A stretch of 64,000 nucleotides of DNA from Plantimonas leprariae (GTDB lineage Bacteria; Pseudomonadota; Alphaproteobacteria; Rhizobiales; Rhizobiaceae), in assembly GCF_008802405.1 (NCBI RefSeq), contig NZ_VZDO01000008.1, forward strand, positions 152,389 to 216,388, in the 5' to 3' direction. This document shows, piece by piece, positions 19,066-28,294 of this stretch (its first letter is position 1; every line of letters begins with the position of its first letter). The translations under genes and the position numbers were made by a program. The notes below the pieces were generated by a model. That model saw only the letters and a program-made list of their open reading frames with translations. It was not told the DNA's origin and did not search any database.

Positions 19066-20069
19066 CGCGTGCGGACCCGTGGATTGATCAGGCCGTAGAG
19101 CAGGTCGACGGCGAGGTTCACCGCCATGACGACGACGGCGATCAGGAGCAGCGCGCCCTGCACGACCGGATAGTCGCGCTTGAACACCGAATCCACCAGC
19201 CACTTGCCGATGCCCGGCCAGGAGAAGATCGTCTCGGTCAGGATCGCGCCGGCGAGAAGCGTGCCGATCTGGAGGCCGATCGTCGTCACCACGGGGATCA
19301 GCGCGTTGCGCAGCGCATGCACCGCGACGGTGCGGAAGCGCGACAAACCCTTGGCGCGGGCGGTGCGGACGTAGTCCTCGCCCAGCACTTCCAGCATGGC
19401 CGAGCGCGTCTGCCTGGCGATTACCGCGAGCGGGATGGTGCCGAGCACGATCGCCGGCAGGACGAGGTGGCTCAGCGCCGACTGGAAGGCGCCCGGCCGG
19501 CCGGAGATCAGGCTGTCGATCAGCATCAGGCCCGTGGTCGGGCGGAAGAAGTAGGTCAGCGAGATCCGCCCCGCGACCGGCGTCCAGCCGAGCGTGCCGG
19601 AAAAGAGGATGATGAGCAGCAGGCCCCACCAGAAGATCGGCATGGAATAGCCGACCAGCGCCGTGCCCATGATGCCCTGGTCGAACCACGAGCCGCGCTT
19701 CACGGCGGCGATGACGCCGGCCGGGATGCCGATGACGACGGCGAAGATGATCGCGACCAGCGAGAGTTCCAGCGTCGCCGGGAAGAGATTGCCGAACTCG
19801 CGGATCACCGGCTGCTTGGTGACGATCGACTGGCCGAGATCGCCGTGCAGCACCTGCCAGAGATAGATGAAATACTGTTCGATCAGCGGCTTGTCGAAGC
19901 CGAGCGAGACGCGCAGCGCTTCGTAGCGCTCGGGACTCAAGCCGCGCTCGCCGGCGATGGCGATGATCGGATCGCCCGGCAGAAGGCGGATGAAGAAGAA
20001 CGAGACGAGCGTCACGCCGACGAAGGTCGGCACGAGGAGCCCGATCCGTTTCAGGATGAATGAGAGCAT
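19062..20069 (-). CDS. dppB: Dipeptide ABC transporter permease DppB
   Basis: A 335-residue permease of the OppB type, beginning ILKRIGLLVPTFVGVTLVSF. Family segments are LLPGDP, LSRFRTVAVHALRNALIPVV (EAA loop) and TIFSWPGIGKWLVDSVFKRD. GAGG lies nine bases before the ATG, and a perfect palindrome (20086-20101) sits just upstream of it. It is separated from dppA by 96 bp that hold a strong hairpin. Confidence 0.94.
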   Translation of the reverse strand: MLSFILKRIGLLVPTFVGVTLVSFFFIRLLPGDPIIAIAGERGLSPERYEALRVSLGFDKPLIEQYFIYLWQVLHGDLGQSIVTKQPVIREFGNLFPATLELSLVAIIFAVVIGIPAGVIAAVKRGSWFDQGIMGTALVGYSMPIFWWGLLLIILFSGTLGWTPVAGRISLTYFFRPTTGLMLIDSLISGRPGAFQSALSHLVLPAIVLGTIPLAVIARQTRSAMLEVLGEDYVRTARAKGLSRFRTVAVHALRNALIPVVTTIGLQIGTLLAGAILTETIFSWPGIGKWLVDSVFKRDYPVVQGALLLIAVVVMAVNLAVDLLYGLINPRVRTR

Positions 20070-20085
20070 CTAGAAGGGCCTCGAT

Positions 20086-20101
20086 GGACCGGAACCGGTC
20101 C
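20086..20101 (-). promoter_or_regulatory. Palindrome next to the dppB ribosome-binding site
   Basis: GGACCGG-AA-CCGGTCC is a perfect 7-bp inverted repeat with a two-base centre, starting 17 bases upstream of the dppB ATG. It may shape translation of dppB in the mRNA, or be a protein site. A two-base loop would force the inner pairs open. Confidence 0.35.
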
Positions 20102-20111
20102 CCATAAAGCC

Positions 20112-20150
20112 GCGGGCGCCGCGGGACGTTTCCGGTCCCGCGGCGCCCGC
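20112..20150 (-). terminator. Intercistronic hairpin between dppA and dppB
   Basis: A perfect 16-bp GC-rich stem, GCGGGCGCCGCGGGAC / GTCCCGCGGCGCCCGC, with a 7-base loop, starting 15 bases after the dppA stop. On the minus strand it is followed by GGCTTTATGG, a poor U tract. Such hairpins after binding-protein genes usually act as partial terminators or 3' stabilisers, so that the binding protein is made in excess over the permeases. Confidence 0.7.
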
Positions 20151-20165
20151 AACGATCACGTCGGC

Positions 20166-21761
20166 TTACTCGGAAACGTCGACGCCGTCGAAACGGTGCG
20201 AGCCGAGCGGGTCCATGACATAGCCGGAGACGGTCTTCGTCATCGGCAGCACCACGGTGGAGTGGGCGATGGTCGCCCAGGGCGCTTCCTTCTTGAAGAT
20301 CTCCTGCGCCTGCACGTAGAGCTTGGCGCGCTCGTTCTGGTCGGACAGCGCGGACGCCTTCTGGATAGTGTCGGTGAACTCCTTGTTGCACCAGGCGGCC
20401 TTGTTGCCGGAGCCGACGCCGTTGCAGCCGAGAAGCGGGCTGAAGAAGTTGTCCGGGTCGCCGTTGTCGCCGGTCCAGCCGGCCATCACCGCGCCGTCGT
20501 GCTTCGGGTCGCCCGCGAGCTTCAGGTACTGAGTCCAGTCGTAGGAGACGATCTCGGCCTTGATGCCGACCTTGGCGAGATCCGCCTGGATCAGCTCGGC
20601 CATGCGCCGGCCGTTCGGGTTGTAGGGACGCGCCACCGGCATCGCCCAGAGCTTCATCGACAGATCCTTGACGCCCGCCTTTTCCAGCGCCGCCTTGGCG
20701 GCTTCCGGATCGTACTTGTCGTCTTCGATCTTGTCGTCGTAGCTCCAAAGCGTCGGCGGGATCGGGTTCTTGGCGATCTGGCCGACGCCCGGATAGACGG
20801 CGTCGAGGATCGCCTGCTTGTTGATCGCCATGTTGGCGGCGCGGCGCACCTCGGCCTTGTCGAACGGCGGCTGCGTGGCGTTCCAGGCGATGTAGCCGAT
20901 GTTGAGGCCCGACTGCTCCATCACGTTGAGATTGGAGTCGGACTTCAGCGACGGCACGTCGGCCGGGTTCGGATAGGCGGCGATCTGGCACTCGCCCGCC
21001 TTCAGGCGCTGGATGCGAACCGAGGCGTCCGGCGTGATGGCGAAGATGAGGTCGTCGATCGCCTGCTTGCCGTCCCAGTAATTCGGGTTGGCCGAATAGC
21101 GGATCGTCGCGTCCTGCTGGTAGTCGACGAAGGCGAACGGACCGGTGCCGAGCGGCTGCTGGTTCAGCTTCTCCGGCGTGCCGTCGGCGACGAGCTTGTC
21201 GGCGTATTCCTTCGACATGATGGAGGCGAAGTCCATCGCGAGCGTCGCCAGCATCGGCGCGTTCGGATGCTTCAGCGTCAGCTTGACCGTGTTGTCGTCT
21301 ACCTTCTCGAAGGACTGCACGAGGTTCGGCATGTCCATGTCGCTGTAGTAGCCGTAGGTGTTGTCCCCGGCATAGGCGGCGAAGGGATTCGACTTGTTCG
21401 ACTGGCGGTCGAACGAGAAGAGCACGTCGTCCGCGTTGAAATCGCGGGTCGGCGTGAAGAACTCCGTCGTCTGGAACTTCACACCCTTGCGCAGGTGGAA
21501 GGTGTAGACGAGGCCGTCCTCCGAGATTTCCCAACTTTCGGCGAGGCCGGGCACCACTTCGGTCGTGCCCTTCTTGAATTCGGTGAGGCGGTTGTAGACG
21601 GTCTTCGACGAAGCGTCGAAGGTGGTGCCGGCGGTGTAGAGCCCCGGATCGAAACCTTCCGGCGAGCCTTCCGAGCAATAAACGAGCGTCTTCGCCGAAG
21701 CTGCGGAACCGAGCGTCAGGGCGAGCACGGATGCTGCGAGCAGCGCCGTCAATCGTTTCAT
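20166..21761 (-). CDS. dppA: Dipeptide-binding periplasmic protein DppA
   Basis: A 531-residue protein. The signal peptide is MKRLTALLAASVLALTLGSA with cleavage after ASA. Family 5 substrate-binding protein features: VYCSEGSPEGFDPGLYTAGT, VYNRLTEFKKG, FHLRKGVKFQ, NQQPLGTGPF and GLNIGYIAWN. The SPEGFDP stretch is the DppA hallmark for di- and tripeptides (heme in some bacteria). The start is the ATG with GGAG nine bases upstream; a 19-codon upstream extension lacks signal-peptide character. It is the first gene of dppABCDF and is followed by a strong hairpin. Confidence 0.94.
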   Translation of the reverse strand: MKRLTALLAASVLALTLGSAASAKTLVYCSEGSPEGFDPGLYTAGTTFDASSKTVYNRLTEFKKGTTEVVPGLAESWEISEDGLVYTFHLRKGVKFQTTEFFTPTRDFNADDVLFSFDRQSNKSNPFAAYAGDNTYGYYSDMDMPNLVQSFEKVDDNTVKLTLKHPNAPMLATLAMDFASIMSKEYADKLVADGTPEKLNQQPLGTGPFAFVDYQQDATIRYSANPNYWDGKQAIDDLIFAITPDASVRIQRLKAGECQIAAYPNPADVPSLKSDSNLNVMEQSGLNIGYIAWNATQPPFDKAEVRRAANMAINKQAILDAVYPGVGQIAKNPIPPTLWSYDDKIEDDKYDPEAAKAALEKAGVKDLSMKLWAMPVARPYNPNGRRMAELIQADLAKVGIKAEIVSYDWTQYLKLAGDPKHDGAVMAGWTGDNGDPDNFFSPLLGCNGVGSGNKAAWCNKEFTDTIQKASALSDQNERAKLYVQAQEIFKKEAPWATIAHSTVVLPMTKTVSGYVMDPLGSHRFDGVDVSE

Positions 21762-21857
21762 TCGCTTATTCTCCAAACGGAATCGCGGGCTTACGATCCC
21801 GCACGGCGCGCATCCCACCTCACGGGCAAGTTTCGCGCAAGCTTAATTTTGGCGCAA

Positions 21858-22994
<1,137 letters not shown>

Positions 22995-23111
22995 GCATTG
23001 TCTCCTTCGGCCGGGTTTGACACGATCGAGTGCGGTCGGGATAGCCCCCGCCGCTCGGGCCTCGTCGCGGCGGAACGCGACCCCCTGCGACGACATGGTA
23101 AGCGAAACGGC

Positions 23112-23846
23112 ATGGAACAGGCGAAGAGCGTTCTGAGACCCGTCGACGACGAGGCGCGGCGGTTGGCGCGCGGGCTGATCCGCGCCTCCCGCTACGGTTC
23201 GCTCGCGACGCTCCTGCCGGAAACGAACACGCCGCTCGCCAGCCGGGTGCTGACCGCCAGCGACCAAGCCGGGCACCCGCTGCTGCTCGTCTCAAGCCTC
23301 GCCGCGCATTCGCGCGCCCTCCTCGCCCAGCCGTCCTGCTCGATCCTCTTCGGCGAGGTCGGAAGCGGCGATCCCCTTGCCCATCCGCGGATCAGCGTCT
23401 TCGGCCGCGCCGAACCGCTGGTGGCCGAAGCGAAGGCGGACGCCCGCGAACGCTTCCTGGCCCGCCACCCGTCCGCCGAACTCTACTGCGACTTCGCCGA
23501 TTTCAGATTCCTCCGCGTCGCCTTAGCCGGCGCCAGCCTCAATGCCGGCTTCGCGCGTGCTTACGACATGACGGCCGGCGACCTCGTGGACGAGCCCGGC
23601 CCGGACCTCGCCGAACGTCTCCGCCGCGCGGTCGCGCATATGAACGACGACCACGCGGATGCCGTCGACGCCATCGCGGCTGTGCACGGCGGAGCGGATG
23701 GAACGGGTTGGCGGATCGTCACGGCCGATCGATCGGGTTTCGAGATCGCGCTCGGCGACCTGCTCCGACGCGTCGTCTTCCGGCAATCGCTGCAGTCGGC
23801 GGAGGATATCCGGCCGGCTTTCGTCGCCTTGGCGCGAGAGGCGTGA
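23112..23846 (+). CDS. HugZ-like heme-utilisation / pyridoxamine-phosphate-oxidase-fold protein
   Basis: A 244-residue protein. The N-terminal split-barrel flavin/heme-binding domain has LIRASRYGSLATLL, HPLLLVSSLAAHSRALLAQP, CSILFGEVG and DPLAHPRISVFG. The C-terminal DUF2470-type domain has AVAHMNDDHADAVDAIA. This two-domain layout is that of HugZ/HutZ heme-degrading proteins and many uncharacterised relatives. The MNDDHADA motif carries the His residues typical of the domain. Heme breakdown itself is inferred. It diverges from mrp with 117 bp between starts; the Shine-Dalgarno is weak. Confidence 0.8.
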   Translation: MEQAKSVLRPVDDEARRLARGLIRASRYGSLATLLPETNTPLASRVLTASDQAGHPLLLVSSLAAHSRALLAQPSCSILFGEVGSGDPLAHPRISVFGRAEPLVAEAKADARERFLARHPSAELYCDFADFRFLRVALAGASLNAGFARAYDMTAGDLVDEPGPDLAERLRRAVAHMNDDHADAVDAIAAVHGGADGTGWRIVTADRSGFEIALGDLLRRVVFRQSLQSAEDIRPAFVALAREA

Positions 23847-23849
23847 GGA

Positions 23850-24158
23850 TCAGTTGACGTCGCCGATGGCGTAGCCATCTGGGCATTTCGCGCGATAGCG
23901 GCGGTCGGCCGGCGTCCGGTAGATACACTGGCCGGGATTGTTCGCTGCGTCGCCGATCACCTTGTCCTGCGGCCGCACCACCGGATCCGGGATCTTGCCG
24001 ACCTGATAAGGGATCGAGGCGGCATTCTCGACGCCGAACACCGCTCCGAACACCGATGGCAGCGATCCGTTTTCCGACCGGCAGCCCGCCGCCCCAAAGA
24101 GCGTCGTCAGGACGAAAGCAAGCGCGAAACGGCGGAAGAGCGTGCCCGGACGGATCAT
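23850..24158 (-). CDS. Small exported (putative lipo-) protein with C-terminal Cys motif
   Basis: A 102-residue protein. The basic N-terminus and hydrophobic stretch ALAFVLTTLFGAAGC end in a lipobox-like AAGC (Ala instead of Leu at -3). The mature part ends CIYRTPADRRYRAKCPDGYA. The same pattern, CxYR-x4-RRYxAxCP, ends the neighbouring lipoprotein at 24253-24531. The two may share a small disulfide-bonded domain. The stop is 3 bp from that of the HugZ-like gene (convergent). Function is unknown. Confidence 0.6.
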   Translation of the reverse strand: MIRPGTLFRRFALAFVLTTLFGAAGCRSENGSLPSVFGAVFGVENAASIPYQVGKIPDPVVRPQDKVIGDAANNPGQCIYRTPADRRYRAKCPDGYAIGDVN

Positions 24159-24198
24159 GCCACGGGTCTAGCGGCAAACCGCCGGTCGCGCCAAACGA

Positions 24199-24228
24199 AA
24201 AAGGCACCGCTTTAAAGCGGTGCCTTTT
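24199..24228 (-). terminator. Rho-independent terminator of the glycine-zipper lipoprotein gene
   Basis: A perfect 30-base palindrome, AAAAGGCACCGCTTT / AAAGCGGTGCCTTTT, beginning 24 bases after the stop of the 24253-24531 gene. It can terminate in both directions because it carries A runs on one side and T runs on the other. Confidence 0.9.
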
Positions 24229-24252
24229 CGAACCTGCTTTCGCCGGTATGAC

Positions 24253-24531
24253 TTACGGGCACTCGGCCACGTAACGACGGCCGTTGCGGTCGCGATAGAC
24301 GCAATCGCCGGAGCGGCTGTTCCGGCTGATGACGTTGCCGGCGACGGCACCCGTGCCCGCGCCAAGCGCACCGCCGATGAGCGCGCCACGACCGCCGCCC
24401 GCCAGACCGCCGATGCCTGCGCCGATCAGGCCGCCGGCGCCGGCGCCGAGAGCGGTGTCCTTATCCGTCTGCGAACAACCCGCCGTCGCGATGAGCGCCA
24501 CAGCCGATACGCACAACAACATCTTTTTCAT
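24253..24531 (-). CDS. Glycine-zipper outer-membrane lipoprotein
   Basis: A 92-residue protein. The signal MKKMLLCVSAVALIATAGCS has a lipobox ending in AGC. A Gly/Ala-rich glycine-zipper segment follows (ALGAGAGGLIGAGIGGLAGG and on to about residue 68), as in 17-kDa-antigen/SlyB-like lipoproteins. The C-terminal motif CVYRDRNGRRYVAECP matches the end of the next small protein. The start is the ATG with AAGGCGG five bases upstream; a longer frame upstream would bury the signal peptide. A strong terminator follows. Confidence 0.8.
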   Translation of the reverse strand: MKKMLLCVSAVALIATAGCSQTDKDTALGAGAGGLIGAGIGGLAGGGRGALIGGALGAGTGAVAGNVISRNSRSGDCVYRDRNGRRYVAECP

Positions 24532-24657
24532 TCGAACCGCCTTTGTCGATCCTTCGACGTCCCGCTGTACATTGTGTCGCGGGAAGCGCCGCATTCCAGA
24601 GCAGAGTGAAAAAAATTTGCTCAAATGGTCACGCTGCGAGTGGAGAGCGATTGAGCG

Positions 24658-24948
24658 TCAGCGCGCCGCCATGACCTGCTGTTCCGAGTCGAACCGGACG
24701 AGGAGTCGGCCGTCCTTCGTCACGGACCAGTCCACCGACGTGGCGCGATCGAACGTATCTTCGTCCACGTCCTTGCAGGTACCGTAGATCTTCGCAGCCG
24801 TCGCCTCGTTCAACCGCATCTGGAGACGAAGCTCCTGCGTGCATTCGGCGACATCCTCGTAAGCCGGCACGGGCACCGCGATCTCGCGGCAGTCCTGCGC
24901 GCCAGCGCCGCAGCCGACAAGCATCATGAAGGCGGCGATGTGTTCCAT
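24658..24948 (-). CDS. Small exported hypothetical protein
   Basis: A 96-residue protein beginning with a short hydrophobic stretch (HIAAFMMLVGCGAGAQDC) that may be a signal peptide cleaved near GAQ. The mature part has four Cys counting the first (AQDC, AECT, YGTC) and a mixed alpha/beta pattern. No known family was recognised. It is monocistronic between the lipoprotein gene and the kinase gene. Codon use looks like that of the neighbouring genes. Confidence 0.6.
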   Translation of the reverse strand: MEHIAAFMMLVGCGAGAQDCREIAVPVPAYEDVAECTQELRLQMRLNEATAAKIYGTCKDVDEDTFDRATSVDWSVTKDGRLLVRFDSEQQVMAAR

Positions 24949-25044
24949 GGCATTGATCCCCTTTGCGAAATCAATGCGATGCCGTATCAGCCGGTTCCCC
25001 AGCGGGTCAGTGAATAGATCACGTTCAGTTGATCGCCGGCGGCT

Positions 25045-26115
25045 CTAGCCGTGTTCGCTAGCGACGATATCGAGTTCCTCGAACTGCGCGTCGGGCACCA
25101 TGAGGCGATAGTGGACGCCGTCGCGTCGGTAGCTGAGCTTGGCTTCCCCACCGACGGAATTCGGCACGATCCGCTCCAGCGTCGAGGTACCGAAGCGTGG
25201 GTCCTGGTCGGCTCGGACGAGCGGCCCGCCGGTCTCCTGCCATTCGAGGAGCAGATAGCGCTCGCCTTCCTCGCGCACGAGTTCCGAACTGATCGCCACC
25301 CGGCCGCCGGGAACCGATAGCGAGCCATAGGACGCGGCGTTCACGGCAAGCTCGTGCAGAGCCAGCCCGACGTGAAGCGAGGCCGTCGGCGACAGGTAGA
25401 CGTCGGGCCCGGCGAACGCGACCTGCCCCATGCCGTCCGGCGCATAGCGCTCGACCTGCATCCGCACGAGGCTGGCAAGGTCCGCGCCGCGCCAGTCGGT
25501 ATCGGTCACGATGTCCTGCGAGGACGACAGCGACTGGATGCGCCCGCGGAACCGGACAAGGAATTCCGGCACCGTCATCGAGTGGCGCGCCGTCTGCGAG
25601 GCAAGGCTCTGGATGATGGCGAGGAGGTTCTTCGACCGATGCGACAGCTCGCGCAGCAACGTCTTCAGCGTGTCCTCGCGCCGCTTCTGATCCGTGATCT
25701 CCCGCAGCGAGCCGACCAGGCCGGCGATCTCGCCGCCGTCGTCGCGGGCTGCCGAGATGCGCAGGTCGAACCACCGCACCGAAGCACCGATCGGCACGGG
25801 AAGTTCGAAGCGCGCCGGCTTGCCGGTCTGCAGCACCTCGCGCTTGATCGCGGAGATACGCATGGCGTCCGGCTCGCCGAGGATGTCGCGATCCGTGCGG
25901 CCGATGGCCGTTTCGTCGAGCCAGGAGCCGAAGGCGTTGAATACCCAGTCGTAGGTGAGATCGCTCCGCTGCGAGAAGAGCGTGATCTCGACATTCGCGA
26001 GCGCCGCCAGAGCCTTGGTCGACGCTCGGTCTTCGATTCCCGCCGAACCGTGTCCGGCTGCCGAGCTGCGTTCGGATATGGACAGGACGGGCGCGGATCG
26101 ACTCATGATCGCCAT
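25045..26115 (-). CDS. HWE-family sensor histidine kinase with PAS domain
   Basis: A 356-residue soluble protein. A PAS fold lies around 50-165 (DLTYDWVFNAFGSWLDETAI, FDLRISAARDDGGEIAGLVG, LREITDQKRREDTLK). The kinase H-box ELSHRSKNLLAIIQ carries the phospho-accepting His. The N-box contains HELAVNAASYGSL, and the later LEWQETGG supplies the W-x-E; these are the hallmarks of HWE kinases. HWE/HisKA2 kinases commonly phosphorylate PhyR in the general stress response, and phyR lies immediately upstream on the same strand. A perfect sigma-EcfG promoter precedes it. The start chosen (MAIMSRS) could be shifted three codons. Confidence 0.87.
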   Translation of the reverse strand: MAIMSRSAPVLSISERSSAAGHGSAGIEDRASTKALAALANVEITLFSQRSDLTYDWVFNAFGSWLDETAIGRTDRDILGEPDAMRISAIKREVLQTGKPARFELPVPIGASVRWFDLRISAARDDGGEIAGLVGSLREITDQKRREDTLKTLLRELSHRSKNLLAIIQSLASQTARHSMTVPEFLVRFRGRIQSLSSSQDIVTDTDWRGADLASLVRMQVERYAPDGMGQVAFAGPDVYLSPTASLHVGLALHELAVNAASYGSLSVPGGRVAISSELVREEGERYLLLEWQETGGPLVRADQDPRFGTSTLERIVPNSVGGEAKLSYRRDGVHYRLMVPDAQFEELDIVASEHG

Positions 26116-26233
26116 GGACGTTCCGCCAGTCCTTCCCGGTACCGCCGGCATAAGTCCGGCCGCGCCAAAGGGACGATGAGGCACGAAGAGAGACGGCCCA
26201 GCCCATCGGCGACATGAAATCGTTCGGCTGCGC

Positions 26234-26258
26234 AACGAATGCGCCGACGCTCGGTTCC
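26234..26258 (-). promoter_or_regulatory. Sigma-EcfG promoter of the HWE kinase gene
   Basis: On the minus strand, GGAAC (26258-26254), a 16-base spacer and CGTT (26237-26234) match the alphaproteobacterial EcfG consensus GGAAC-N16/17-CGTT exactly. The -10 element lies about 118 bases upstream of the chosen kinase start, in the 205-bp gap after phyR. This predicts positive feedback of EcfG on its own upstream kinase. Confidence 0.75.
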
Positions 26259-26314
26259 CGCCTTTTCGGACCGGACGCGGTTCGCGGAGCCGAACAGCTT
26301 CCGATTCCGCGCGG

Positions 26315-27109
26315 TCAGGCGGCCACGCGGTTTTCGCTGTCGAAGAAGAGCGCCTGACTGATGAGGGCCTTCACCATATCGGGATTGAAGGGCTTGGTGA
26401 CGAGGAAGGTCGGCTCCGGCCGCTCGCCCGTCAGCAGCCGTTCCGGGAAGGCGGTGATGAAGATCACCGGAACGCTGACGCGCGCCAGGATGTCGTTCAC
26501 GGCGTCGATGCCGGACGATCCGTCGGCGAGCTGAATGTCGGCCAGCACCATGCCCGGCCGTTCCTGCTCGAAGAGCGCGATCGCCTCGCGATGGGTGCGC
26601 GCGATGCCCGTGACCTTATGGCCGAGGCTTTCCACCATCTGCTCGATGTCCATCGCGATCAGCGGCTCGTCCTCGATGATCATGATCTCGGTCGAGACCT
26701 GCCGGCCGATGTCGGAACTCGCCTCGTCGATTAGACGCGAGAACTCGTCCTGGTCGACGCCGAGGATGGTGGCGCCCTCCGCGCCCGTGAAACCCTCCAC
26801 CGCGACGAGCAGGAACGCCTGGCGCGGCAGCGGCGCGATGGCCTTCAGGTTGCGCGAGGTCCTCTCCTCCCAGGCCGACAGCGGCGCATCCTCGCGGATG
26901 TTCACATCGATCGACTGCCAGAGCGAGGAGAACAGCCGGTAGAGCGCGATGCGCGGGCTTTCGTCGCCGCGGAACAGCGACGGGTCCGCGACGAGCGCTT
27001 CCAGCACCGCCGTCACATAGGCATCGCCGCTCGCCTGGGATCCGCTGAGCGCGCGCGCATACCGGCGCAGGTATGGAATGTGCGGCGCTATGCGGGACGA
27101 CATCGACAT
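26315..27109 (-). CDS. phyR: PhyR, anti-anti-sigma response regulator of the general stress response
   Basis: A 264-residue protein. The N-terminal part (about 1-125) is a sigma-factor-like EcfG mimic (IAPHIPYLRRYARALSGSQA through LPRQAFLLVAVEGFT). The C-terminal receiver domain has the acidic pocket EDEP, the phosphorylatable Asp in VLADIQLADGSSG, Thr in VIFITAFPE and Lys in VTKPFNPD. Phosphorylated PhyR binds NepR and frees EcfG (family knowledge). The start is taken at the ATG with GAGGGG eight bases upstream; a TTG two codons earlier is less likely. It is divergent from nepR-ecfG. Confidence 0.95.
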   Translation of the reverse strand: MSMSSRIAPHIPYLRRYARALSGSQASGDAYVTAVLEALVADPSLFRGDESPRIALYRLFSSLWQSIDVNIREDAPLSAWEERTSRNLKAIAPLPRQAFLLVAVEGFTGAEGATILGVDQDEFSRLIDEASSDIGRQVSTEIMIIEDEPLIAMDIEQMVESLGHKVTGIARTHREAIALFEQERPGMVLADIQLADGSSGIDAVNDILARVSVPVIFITAFPERLLTGERPEPTFLVTKPFNPDMVKALISQALFFDSENRVAA

Positions 27110-27378
27110 GAACAAAACCCCTCGCGTCGACTAGAAGGACACGGGCTGCAGATAGGCGCTCGAAAGCGAGTTCCCATAGCTGGAACGATCCTGCCGTAAC
27201 AAAAACCGTTGTGAATGCAAGGGTACCGGCGCGTGCGCCGGCGGATGGGCGAACCCGGATCGGGCCGCCCTTGCGAACTGCGTTCGCGGGCACATGTATC
27301 GGCGGTAATGAAGGAATGCGGACCGTCGACCCTCGTGGCGGCCTTCGCCGCGTTGCCGGCACGAGCGCGAGACAATTG

Positions 27379-27606
27379 ATGAACGACCGGGATCGCGAGG
27401 GCAGTACCGTGCAGGACAGCCATGCGACGCAGACGACGCCGGCGGCCGACCTCGGCTCGAATTCCGCCATCGGCCGTAAGCTGAAGGCCTTCTACGACGA
27501 CGTCGCCAGCGAACCCGTACCGGATCGCTTCCTGAGCCTCCTGGATGCCCTGGACAAAGCCGAGCAACGAGCCGGCGGCTCGCTCGGCGAGCAGGAGGGC
27601 GCATGA
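27379..27606 (+). CDS. nepR: NepR, anti-sigma factor of EcfG
   Basis: A 75-residue protein. The conserved core is SAIGRKLKAFYDDVASEPVP followed by DRFLSLLDALDKAEQ, the two helices that clamp EcfG or the PhyR sigma-like domain. The stop overlaps the ecfG start (ATGA), as in most alphaproteobacteria. The start is uncertain: this ATG has no good Shine-Dalgarno, whereas a GTG at 27409 has GAGGG seven bases upstream and would give 65 residues with the core intact. Confidence 0.85.
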   Translation: MNDRDREGSTVQDSHATQTTPAADLGSNSAIGRKLKAFYDDVASEPVPDRFLSLLDALDKAEQRAGGSLGEQEGA

Positions 27607-28154
27607 GCCACGACATAGAATTCCGGCGCGAGCTGATCGCCATCATCCCGAACCTTCGCGCCTTCGCGGCCTCGCTGTCCGGCTCGTTCGACCGAGCCGA
27701 CGACCTCGTGCAGGAAACCCTGGTGAAGGCCTGGGACAAGCAGCATACGTTCCAGCCGGGCACCAACCTCAAGGCCTGGCTTTTCACGATCTTGCGCAAC
27801 GAGTTCTACACCCAGATGCGCAAGAAGGGCCGCGAGGTGCAAGACGTCGACGGCGTCCACGCGATGCAACTCGCCGGCCATCCCGAACAGCAGGGCCATC
27901 TCGACCTGCAGGACTTCCGCAAGGCGCTGGAAGGCCTGCCGGACGACCAGCGCGAGGCGCTGATCCTCATCGGCGCATCCGGCTTCTCCTACGAGGAGGC
28001 GGCCGAGATCTGCAAATGCGCCGTCGGGACGATCAAGAGCCGCGTGTCGCGCGCCCGCTCGCGCCTCGCGGATGTCCTCGGCATCGAGGGCGACGGCGAG
28101 TTCGGGCCGGACTCGATCTCCAGCCAGATCATCGGGGTGGCTCCCGCCGCTTGA
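27603..28154 (+). CDS. ecfG: EcfG, ECF sigma factor of the general stress response
   Basis: A 183-residue protein. Region 2 has LSGSFDRADDLVQETLVKAW and GTNLKAWLFTILRNEFY; region 4 has LPDDQREALILIGASGFSYE and GTIKSRVSRARSRL. It lies in an operon with nepR and divergent from phyR, the canonical general-stress locus. It recognises GGAAC-N16/17-CGTT promoters, one of which is present at 26234-26258. No exact copy was found upstream of nepR. Confidence 0.95.
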   Translation: MSHDIEFRRELIAIIPNLRAFAASLSGSFDRADDLVQETLVKAWDKQHTFQPGTNLKAWLFTILRNEFYTQMRKKGREVQDVDGVHAMQLAGHPEQQGHLDLQDFRKALEGLPDDQREALILIGASGFSYEEAAEICKCAVGTIKSRVSRARSRLADVLGIEGDGEFGPDSISSQIIGVAPAA

Positions 28155-28294
28155 CGCGGCCGCCGAAGTCGGCCGGAACACTGGAACTCCACCCCCGCTC
28201 CGTTACTTGTCCGCTGGAACCCGCGGCTCCGCCGTTTCACCCGTGTCAGTTCCCGTCCGCACAGCCGCGGACGGGCCAGTCGAGGAAAACCCCC

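Noticed and set aside
18652..21678. Very long open frame continuing upstream of dppC
   Set aside because: It runs antiparallel to nothing but through dppB and dppA in a wrong frame, with Arg/Ala-rich nonsense translation; it is a GC-content artefact.
27182..27210. GGAAC and CGTT upstream of nepR as a sigma-EcfG promoter
   Set aside because: The spacer is 20 bases, not 16-17; no better pair was found in the phyR-nepR gap.
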